This document shows positions 55,779-64,000 of a DNA stretch of 64,000 bases, one piece after another. The notes beneath the pieces were generated by a model. That model was not told where the DNA came from. It was given only the letters and a program-made list of their open reading frames with translations, and searched no databases. This DNA is from Aplectana chamaeleonis. Lineage: Eukaryota > Nematoda > Chromadorea > Rhabditida > Cosmocercidae. Within the stretch, counting starts at the first letter, position 1. Each line of letters begins with the position of its first letter. The stretch is taken from contig JAPDOI010001060.1 in NCBI GenBank assembly GCA_029168955.1, positions 124,001-188,000 on the forward strand, in the 5' to 3' direction. A program made the translations under genes and the position numbers.

Positions 55779-57466
55779 CTAGATACCAAACGTTGCTACA
55801 ACTCTAGGATAAATTTCGGAAACAGCCTCAACATCAGAATCCTCCAACCACAGACTCTCCACTTCAAGGTCTAGTTCAACATGCAGATCCCCATGAAGAT
55901 GTTCCTCAAAAAAGTCAGCGTCAACTTTTTTCCTCACCGTTGGGTCATTGTTCTTATCCGCACAGTACCTCTGTCTTGCTGAATCCTCTCGCCGCATCTT
56001 ATGGAATCATACCGCGCAAAACGCTACTGGCACACCCTTCATCCACTGCTCAGTCCGGAACTTTACCTTAATATTTGACGTTAAGAGATTTACCAACATA
56101 TGCAAGGTAAGTTTAGACTTTACCTTTTCTAATCTACCACCAAGTTTACCAATCCGACTGAGATGCACCTTCAGTCGACTCCAGTACATCTCAATAGCAC
56201 CTTCAGTCGACTCCAGAACATCTCAATAGGATTGAAAAAAAAACAGTGGTATTGTAGTAGCCAGTTGACCCTCACGCCCATTTTCGCACAAATGCTCTCC
56301 GCACCATAAGTGCGCACTGCATCCATCCCACGTTGGGATTTGCAAAACAGATATAGCTAAAGTACAGAGCTTCAAGTGTATGCGAGGTGTGAAGGACCAC
56401 AACCTCATCCAGTGAGGCGGCTTTCGTACTGCTAATAGCCATCTCAATTCCATTGCACGCCAGATACTCAATTAATGCTCCCTTGGAAAACCTTGTTAAA
56501 ATCTGAATAACCTACATCCGGGAAGTTCAGGGATTAAAGTGCATAGTCCTACGCTTTCTAGCCGGCGCGAGTGATACGACGAGTTGCCCGTGACGAATGT
56601 GATGTTTCTACCATTCACAAAATTGCGCATATGAGGGATCAAATAGGTAAGCAGTTCTCAAAGACTGCATGATCCATCTCCCTGCCTCCTAGGTCGCCCA
56701 CTAGGTGACTTCTCACGACAACACGGGTGCAACTGGGGACTACATCTTCTTCTGTGATGGCTGCGATGGCGATGCCACGCTTCCCTTTGTTCTTCCTTGC
56801 AGTTTTCCCACACGACAGCTGCTGGACTGTCTCGTTCGAAGGGGAACGTGACAGGGCGTTACCGCACCAACCCCGCTTTCGTACCATTCCCTCGAACACC
56901 CATGCCTCTCCCACATAGAGACAGTCCCTTGCCTCCGCAGTCTTACGCAGGTAGACGAACCTGTTCCGGATGAGGCCGTATCTTCCTAGAATGTGGCGTT
57001 GTCTTCGGATAATCTTCTGTGAGAAGCCTAGGGCTCTTAGTAGTTGATGAAGCGTCCTCTCCGACAATACGAAATTGACATAAATCAAAAAGGGATCTTG
57101 CCTCTGAAATTGAGGAGTGATATCGGCGTCCTCCGTCTGCTTACCGTGGGTGAAGCGACGAATATGGTCTCCCCAGGCCAGCCAATGCTTCCTCAGTGCT
57201 AGCATCATCTCCCATTTCAAGGTCCGAGCAGTTATTTCAGCCAATCTCTCGAAAAGATCGGATGATCTATTTTGCGCCAGACGCAACGGGTTCCTCTGGA
57301 CGAACAAAGGAAACGTCTGAAGCTGCAAACTATAAGCGCGGCATATGATTGCATTTTGCAAGATCCTAACTTCTGCATACAAACTCATTCGTTTCTCACC
57401 GAAGAATCGGACTTGGCAAGGGTCTAAAGGGAAACTCGCGATTCGCTGTCCTAAAAATACATTCAA
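55779..57466 (-). pseudogene. DDE transposase, Tc1/mariner superfamily, catalytically dead
   Basis: The reverse-strand protein is open for 275 codons from 57466 and then continues in broken frames to about 55780. Helical N-terminal part (RTLHQLLRALGFSQKIIRRQ near residue 135-155), then FVYLRKTAEAR and CLYVGEAWVFEGM. The family has Y-x-D-E-T-W there, so the first catalytic Asp is Gly. CGKTARKNKGKRGIAIAAI follows. After a frameshift, ITFVTGNSSYHSRR replaces VTDNASYHS, so the second Asp is Gly as well. The third acidic residue remains in NPIEMFW. A 32-bp tandem duplication at 56166-56229 shifts the frame exactly behind that motif, and the C-terminal part ends near 55780. It lies between inverted tandem arrays. 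Confidence 0.82.
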
Positions 57467-58064
57467 GTACTATCCTAATCGGGGCGAAATTCCGGCCGCA
57501 GTTGCAGACAACTGCTATCGCAACACTCATCACGTTGATAATCTTGCTAGCACCACGTGGCCTCGTCACGGTTAAACTTTGTCACAGCACCGTTGCCATC
57601 GTGCTGCTTGTAGTTGTACGCAAGTCCGAACCAGAATTATCTTTCCATAAGGACAACTGTCATTAGAGACAAGCTTTGCACGAGCATAGGAACATAATTC
57701 TCCATTCAATGATTACCTCTAGAAGCCCTTCTTTGACATTCTTGGATTCCTCTCAAACAATACGACGGGAAATCGCCAACTAAAACACTACGTCAAATAT
57801 GTTATGAGTCAGTGATTATGATATCTGAGGTTTCACACTTACGAACGTAGGCTTGGACGGCATGACAGCAAGCGTAGCCTGAAAGGACTGAAAGCAGAGA
57901 CTCATGCCAAACAACATAAAAGCAACAACTAATAAGCTGCCAAGCAGAAAGCTACAAGGCATGCATGCTGTCTAAAATGTAATAACTGCAAATGGCTTAT
58001 TGAAAAAAAATAAGAAAAAAAAACTTTATTAATCTGAGTGGCAGTACACAAATATAAAATACTT

Positions 58065-58440
58065 TATGCAAAGCCAGAAGTAACTATTCACGCAAACAGC
58101 ACCCACGAAACGCCTGAACAGAAAGAGATTTTCATGACAATGAAGCCCTCAAAAACCAAAGAAGTCGGCCTGGATGGGTAATTTCAGAGAGGATTCCTAA
58201 GAAATGGGAATGAATCTTGCCGTAATCCAACAGGGCGATAGGAGTTACTATGCACAGGAACAGCGCACCCTCGAAGCCTGAACAGAAAAAGGGATTTTTG
58301 GAAAAAGGGAAAGGGAAGCTGCTTCTGAATAGAACCCCAAAATAATTAGCTATTCGCACGAATAAAAGGACAAGGTAAACGCAATTCAGGATCTCCGTGA
58401 GAACCAATGGACGGCAGGATAGAAGCCGTAATAGGAATTA
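58065..58440. repeat. right arm: inverted copy of the 180-bp tandem units
   Basis: Read on the reverse strand it gives TTACGGCAAGATTCATTCCC, then CTCTCTGAAATTACCCATCC-AGGCC and TTTTGAGGGC, aligning with the left arm. About two units are present and are more diverged from each other than the left ones. Confidence 0.7.
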
Positions 58441-58444
58441 GAAC

Positions 58445-59520
58445 AGGCAGCAGCCTCCGTTGATTTTCAGCTGAAGACGACCTGAGAGTAGTTCAGAATG
58501 GGTCCAAGGACAGCTGTCATCAATCTAAAAGAAGCGTTCTAGACAACCTTTTCCCTCTAAAAATGCCGAGAACTCACCATGGTAACGTAAAGCGTCATTT
58601 CAGACTTGTTTTCAATTTTGAAGTAGATTTCGAAAAAAAAAAAACCATTAGCAAGAGCTCAGCTAATTCCTCATGCACGCTATAAAAACCGACAAAACAT
58701 ACAATCCCAGGCAGAGCGGCGACCTGCCTCGTTGAAGAAACAATGGATTGCCTCATTGTGCAATAATGGTGTTCCCCATATGAAGAAATAGAGCTGGTCG
58801 ACAGCTTTACCGAGGCGCCTTTCATAACCAAATTTTCGATTCCTCAAGTGAATACATATTCAGAAACAAACATTTAAAAAATTCGAACAAACCAAATATT
58901 GGAAAGAAACCTAATCCATGAATCGCAACATCGCGATTAACTGCAGCACAAGACACGGGCAGCCCGACCAGAATCGATTGATGACATCGCGCTCACACAA
59001 ACCCACGTGCGTACGTGATATTGCATGTTCGCATGTACGGATTGCTGCGCATCTCGTTCTTTGCCGGGATCGACTAATCCAAATCATCTATTTCTGGATA
59101 TCTGATTCGTTAGACTTCTGGGTAATTTTTTGAAAAATGAATATATTCGAGAAATCCAATTTCGGTTTTTTTTCTCGAGGAGTCGATTCATTCGCGTAAC
59201 TCTATTTCTGATTCATTCGAAAAACTGAATTATCGGTCCTTCTAATAATCGTGCAATCCCGAAAGTCAAAATTTTCAACTTCCGGAATGCTCGACCATCT
59301 TCTGGTCATGACATACGAACATCCAGACTTTAGAACAATTGTTCATCAACTTTCTCTTGTTCATCAACTTTCTCGAATGATTCAAAAACTGTTTTGAACG
59401 TGTGGTTATTGGAATAGTCAATTTATTTTGTGAGTGCTGAAAAAACTAAAAGGGTCAGGTGCTCTCTACACAACGAGGGGTCTTACGCGACACGCGCGGC
59501 GGAAATAATGTTATTCATCG
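58445..59520. other. no gene; MITE B fragment at 59455-59480
   Basis: GGGTCAGGTGCTCTCTACACA at 59453 is the left tip of a family B MITE whose remainder is missing. The rest has no recognised feature. Confidence 0.4.
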
Positions 59521-59524
59521 CTTA

Positions 59525-59965
59525 GGCATCTTTCATAGTTTTCACCGCAAGCGCGGCACGCGCGTGACGCGCGGGACAAGCGGTGGACTATAAAACTTCC
59601 CACCGCGCGGCACGCGCGGGGCGAGCGGGAAGCCACTATGAAATCTCCAGCGGCACCGCCAAGGCGGTGCGGGTGAAAGTCGGGCTTCAACTGGGACTTG
59701 TGAAGAAATTCCTGACTTGCATTTGAGTATGCGGTGGCGCAGGATAGTCCCAGAATTATTTATGTTGGAGTGGACTCAAATCGAGAAGCAATTATTGATT
59801 GAAACGGTAAAACCGCCACGGCGGTTGGGCGGCGCCGCTATGGCGGTGCTGATGGACTATGAAAGTTCTTACCGCGCGTCCCACGCGGTGAGATTTTCAT
59901 AGTCCACCGCCGTTACCGCGCGTCACGCGCGTGCCGCGCTTGCGGTGAGGACTATGAAAGATGCC
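59525..59965. mobile_element. Harbinger-like element, TTA-flanked, GC-rich palindromic interior
   Basis: The ends GGCATCTTTCATAG and inverse, extended by CACCGCAAGCGCGGCACGCG and its inverse, match over about 50 bases, and TTA flanks each side. The interior repeats GCGCGGCACGCGCG-, GCGGTGCGGG- and ACTATGAAA-type words in both orientations, so it can fold in several ways. It is related by its tips to the element at 14070. Confidence 0.88.
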
Positions 59966-59968
59966 TTA

Positions 59969-61130
59969 ATCTTGGTCAGCGAACTCAAACATTGCGTCCA
60001 ATGCCTCTTTCTTACGCGCTTCTGGTTCGTGCTTGTAAATATGTTACAAGTCTCCGTTGTCTCACTCTAACCCGTGTCGCGTCGATACCCTGGTGCAATA
60101 ATTGGTCGGGGACGAGAAGCCATAGAATCCGCGCCAACTCTGCTCAGTCCTTAGGTTTGGGAGGAAACACGAATTTCACGAAGACACGAATTCTGGGAAA
60201 AATGGTGAAGTCAAGCCGCGTTAACAGAAAGGTGAAGTCAGCATCACGACTGAGATTAATGAAAGGCAAGAAAGATGATTAAGTTTAGGAGAACAGGGCA
60301 AACCACGTATTATTGTTATTTAGTGCCTTTCGTGGTTGCCGGCTCACCGTGGACGCGCAAAGAATGGAGCGCCCACGGTGAGCGGGCAGCTACGAAATGG
60401 CGTCGTTCAAAGTTGGCAAAATTCAAACTCAGCGTACGACTTTTTGTGCTTAGGGTAATGGAAGCATGTGACAAAGCAATTTTGTGTTCTCTGCGCAGGA
60501 CCGATTTATAGTGCCACGCAGGTTTCTTGCGCGCAGAAAGCGCCGCATGGCCATCACCCGCTTTTGAAGGGTCTCGTTTCTACCTTGAGTTCGTTTCTTA
60601 TTTCCCTCCTAATTCACACTTACAATACTGCGACAGAACAATAAATTAGCGGTACTAATGTACGAGAGAGCAAGGGATAGAATGACAGCGAGATATCTCG
60701 CAATTGAACGGCAGTAAACAGTCTCATTCAGTTGAAACCATCGAGTTCGTCAGTCTCCAGTTTCCTTATTACACTAATTGCTCACAAACCGCTGGTGTTG
60801 GCTGTTCGATACTCACTCATGCATCAGTACCGATCTGACTCCATCAAATAACCGAAAATCGCCTACTCCCATCTCAAAATGTCTCATTATGAATTGATTA
60901 GACGATCACGTAATCAGAAGTTTATCACGCTGTCTCCTGCGATCGATGAGAATTTCAGAAGCAAATACGCATACCTTGACAAATAACCGGCTCCAAAAAG
61001 TCAACTTTTTCATACCATCGCATTTGCCTCACTGACTAGGAACTGATTCCGCTACAAAGTGGAGTTTCGAAAAATGGTTTGTTGATTGTTGTGGTGGAGG
61101 TAAAAAAAAACAATTTGAATTCTGTAAGTT
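59969..61130. other. no gene; hairpin at 60327-60400 and repeat at 60882-61100
   Basis: GCTCACCGTGGACGCG and its partner near 60370 (GCGCCCACGGTGAGC) form a hairpin. From 60882 the sequence matches the dispersed repeat at 33388. A C. elegans-style gene is not visible. Confidence 0.4.
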
Positions 61131-61133
61131 TTC

Positions 61134-61345
61134 TTAATGTAGCCCAAACTTTGATCCAGGGGGGGGGGTTATTTGGGGCGCTGAACATGAATATAAAGCC
61201 CATTCTCAGCTTCGCAAGAGATTACTGTAAGCTACAGTAGAGGAAAGTATATTTGTCTACAGTAACCTACCATAATCTTCAAAAAACCTGAAATTGGGCC
61301 TTGTATTCGTGTTCAACGCCCCACATTACCCTCTTGTATAAAGTT
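61134..61345. mobile_element. 210-bp hairpin MITE
   Basis: CCCAAACTTTGATCC and GGGGCGCTGAACATGAAT at the left pair with TATAAAGTTTGGG and ATTCGTGTTCAACGCCCC at the right. The centre carries CTGTAAGCTACAGTA and GTCTACAGTAACC. A G run of nine lies near the left end. Confidence 0.7.
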
Positions 61346-61824
61346 TGGGATAAAAGTGTTCGCATTTCCGAAATTTAAAAAAAAAACCATGTTTTTGACG
61401 TTTTTGATCTACCCAGGCGCATTTAGAGGATTTATACGAACTTCGAATCGCTTCTTTCCGACTCCCCACAGCATTCAGCCGATCTTTTTTTTTACTCCAG
61501 TCTGCGCTGGGATCAGTCACTAGTGAGAGGATCAAGGAAAACCCCTCAATTTTGGAACGATTACAGCCGGGAAATACCGGTTTCGCGTGAAATTTGTGCA
61601 CGCGAAGTTATGATATTCCTTTGACCCTTGATCCTCCAGATAGAGGTGGAATTCCATTAGAATTCATCCATAGATATTTTAGCAGTGTAATCAAAATCAA
61701 ACTGCATCGTTTCCGATTGCTCATGATTTTGTTAGCATTAGCAATTTCAGCTATAGCGCATTCCTACACAAACCTGAAAGCGGTCACGGTATATTCGAAC
61801 GACTTTGTCATGTTGGGCTTATCA

Positions 61825-63694
61825 TTAGGGGTGTGCATAAATCAAATTTCAAATTTCGTAAATCGTAAAACGTAATTACGACAAAACCACCGCAAATCGT
61901 AAACCGTAATTCGTGAACAGCAATCAATAAACAAAACCACTAAAATATGGTTAATGTGGTGAAGCAAGAGGAACTACGTACTGTCCACTGTTTCACGTAC
62001 TAAGTACATGTTAAGTTGCGTTCAATATTTGACAGCTAACCTTGTTTAAGGTGTATGGTACACTTTGCCGCTGCCATAAGCGACAGGCATGAAATCTAGC
62101 ACAAATCGCGCGGGACCTGCATCGGAGCAGCGGCATCGGTTGTCGAAGGAACAATTATGGCGCGTCAGCCGCAGCGACGTGTTGTGGAGGGCTGACATAC
62201 TTCAAATGTGCCGAAGCCTGTCGCTGTGCGGCGCACTGTGAATGCAACAGGTTTAAAGGGCGGGAGCTCCGCGACAGCCGGTCGCTGTCGCTGTGCACAG
62301 CGACGCGACCGTGTCTCGTAAAAGTATACCATACCCTTAATGGGACCGTCTTACTCGTATTTCTCTGCTTTGCTCTTTCCACAACTCCTTCCCAGATCTT
62401 GAGAAATCCGCAAGTGTGATTCAGCTGTCCGCGTATCTCCTGGGCAACTGAGACACAATTATACTCGTAATGCCTCTCCTGAAACGCTAACGCCGTTGTA
62501 AGCCTTATGCCACAACCACCGTATCTGAGCGATTCTCAACAGCCGAATTTGAGAACTCCTCCCATTTGCTAGCGGAACCGCAACACCGATTATGCATTCG
62601 GTAGGGATCGCACTCACATTCTGTACATTATGTACTTCGAGTTCCCTACTGAAGGTTGGCTCAAACTCGGTGCACGTACGTTAAAAAGTATGGCACCGAG
62701 CTTGCACCAACCTTCAATAGAGATCGCAATGTATCAGTGCGATCCGTTCCAACTCTATATTATCTAGAGCACAGTATCGGTCGCCCAGCACAGGCTATTT
62801 TTTCGTATATCCACTAAATCACTTGCAGAATCGTAGCTTTATGGTGACGATACGGTAGGTTCTCGAAGGAAACGTAAGCCAAAAAACCGCTTTCTAAATT
62901 TTTGTGTAGTTTAGTCACCATAGTTTAGTAAGGAATGTAGCCAACGCGCCCCACTGAACGCTCACATTAGTGAGAGATAACCGCTTAAGAAAAAAGGCGA
63001 AGATGAGCGTTTAAACTAGCACTGGCGCCTTGTGTGAGTGTCCATTTGTTGCGGATGAAGAGAAATCAACTAGAGGAAACGGTTTTTAGCTTAAAACTTT
63101 CGGAATAAAAAACGAATACTCGTGATGATTTTCGTGAACTCTGAGAAGCCGTGATCTACTCAGAAGGCGGAGCAAGAGCACTATTTGAAGCAATTTTTTG
63201 ATTGATTAGACTGCTTCGCTCGATGTTTTGACGCTAATCTAGTTACGGGAATCAGGAAAGTTGATATTCATGAAAAACTCGAAAACGAAGTTCCTCGTGA
63301 AGAGCGATTTTAGATTGCATTGCGCCGTAGGCAACAGCTAGTGAGACGTGCGCGGCGAGCAACGCGGATCTGTTAGCCAGCGCCTCCAACATCGACCGTG
63401 TCTCCCGCGTTACAATGATGGAATCGCGTTTAAGAATGGTAAAGGGATCATGCTGTAGTAACACGCCTGGGTTGGCCCCATCTCCTGACCAAAAACATTA
63501 GTATACGCTAATAGGGATTAAAGCAGGTCGTTTGGAGATGTCTTGTGGTTCACTTCCATTGCATGTATTTTTATTTACGAAAAATTACGATATACGGTCC
63601 AAAATGTCGTAAATCGTAAACCGTAATTACGAGACCAAAAAAACACCGTAAATCGTAAAATCGTAGATCGTAAACCGTAATTACGCACACCAAT
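61825..63694. mobile_element. hAT-like non-autonomous element, perfect 8-bp duplication
   Basis: GCTTATCA at 61817-61824 is repeated at 63695-63702. The ends TTAGGGGTGTGCATAA and inverse of GTAATTACGCACACCAAT are short imperfect inverted repeats. An 8-bp duplication with TAGGGGTGTGC-like tips is typical of hAT. Behind both tips, GTAAATCGTAAACCGTAATTACG-type words are repeated two to four times in opposite orientation. No transposase is recognised, and a TTAA element is nested inside. Confidence 0.88.
62050..62336. mobile_element. 287-bp TTAA-flanked MITE nested in the hAT-like element
   Basis: TTAA precedes GGTGTATGGTACACTTT and follows AAAGTATACCATACCC. Ends are inverted with two differences. 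The interior is GC-rich with GCTGTCGCTGTGC words in both orientations. Confidence 0.85.
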
Positions 63695-63898
63695 GCTTAT
63701 CACGTGCATCGGCAGGCACAAACCTTCGCTTCTATGTAGGAGTTCTACTCAATACGAGTAGACAGAACTACTCGCGTAGGGAATCGTGATGCTCATACGA
63801 GGAATTTTCTTTGCTGAGCTTGATACCCTACAGAACAGTTTTGGGTACACTCCCCGAGATCGATTGTTTCAAGAAAGTGTCACTATTAAATCCGATCT

Positions 63899-63982
63899 AT
63901 CTCTCTTTTCCACTTCCTTAAGTTCTTCCCATCTCATTCCTTTCTTTTCTCTTTTCTTTCATCTTTCTTCCTCCCCTTTCTC
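63899..63982. repeat. polypyrimidine tract
   Basis: About 85 bases are almost only C and T (CTCTCTTTTCC-type). It has no clear period. Confidence 0.8.
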
Positions 63983-64000
63983 GAAGTTTTGGCCATTTTG

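Overview
The window looks like intergenic or pericentric DNA from an animal, most likely a nematode. I infer a strongylid-type worm because the one credible spliced gene has very short introns (42 and 94 bases) with a TTTCAG acceptor, and because the CR1-like LINE and Tc1-like fragments read like nematode families. That placement is from memory of the families, not from a search. There is no bacterial gene organisation, rRNA or CRISPR. Nearly everything recognisable is transposon-derived, and most of it is broken.

Layout: 0-5.6 kb holds a CR1-like LINE tail (1.9-2.8 kb, +) and a Tc1-like transposase pseudogene (4.1-5.1 kb, -). From 5.4 to 13.9 kb there are MITEs, a 145-bp satellite, an array of TGACGTCA palindromes, two large fold-backs and a long (TA)n tract. 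From 14.07 to 16.82 kb an element flanked by TTA contains a reverse-strand LINE, which itself contains a TTAA-flanked MITE. From about 17.0 to 22.6 kb lies the most interesting object: a Penelope-like element whose GIY-YIG endonuclease region lies upstream of its reverse transcriptase (the permuted, Naiad-like order). It is split by at least four later insertions. The largest, 2.67 kb with a CAG duplication, carries a tRNA-Pro-like sequence and a fold-back whose arms resemble the hammerhead ribozymes of Penelope-like elements.

From 23.4 to 24.3 kb is the best host-gene candidate, a coiled-coil exon followed by three exons that splice in frame. From 26.5 to 30.5 kb is a decayed Ty3/gypsy-type retrotransposon (Gag zinc knuckle, protease, RT, RNase H, integrase). 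From 30.6 to 45.6 kb come many non-autonomous DNA elements with readable target duplications, and a 21-bp minisatellite near 40 kb. From 48.8 to 51 kb there are GC-rich short tandem arrays and a local duplication. From 55.0 to 58.4 kb a second DDE transposase pseudogene sits between inverted arms that are themselves tandem repeats. The right end has a TTA-flanked GC-rich element (59.5 kb) and a hAT-like element with a perfect 8-bp duplication (61.8-63.7 kb).

Almost nothing here works together as a pathway. The value of the window is a layered insertion history, with several element families recognisable by paired ends and target duplications. All boundaries were read by eye. Family names for elements without coding sequence rest on terminal repeats and target duplications only.
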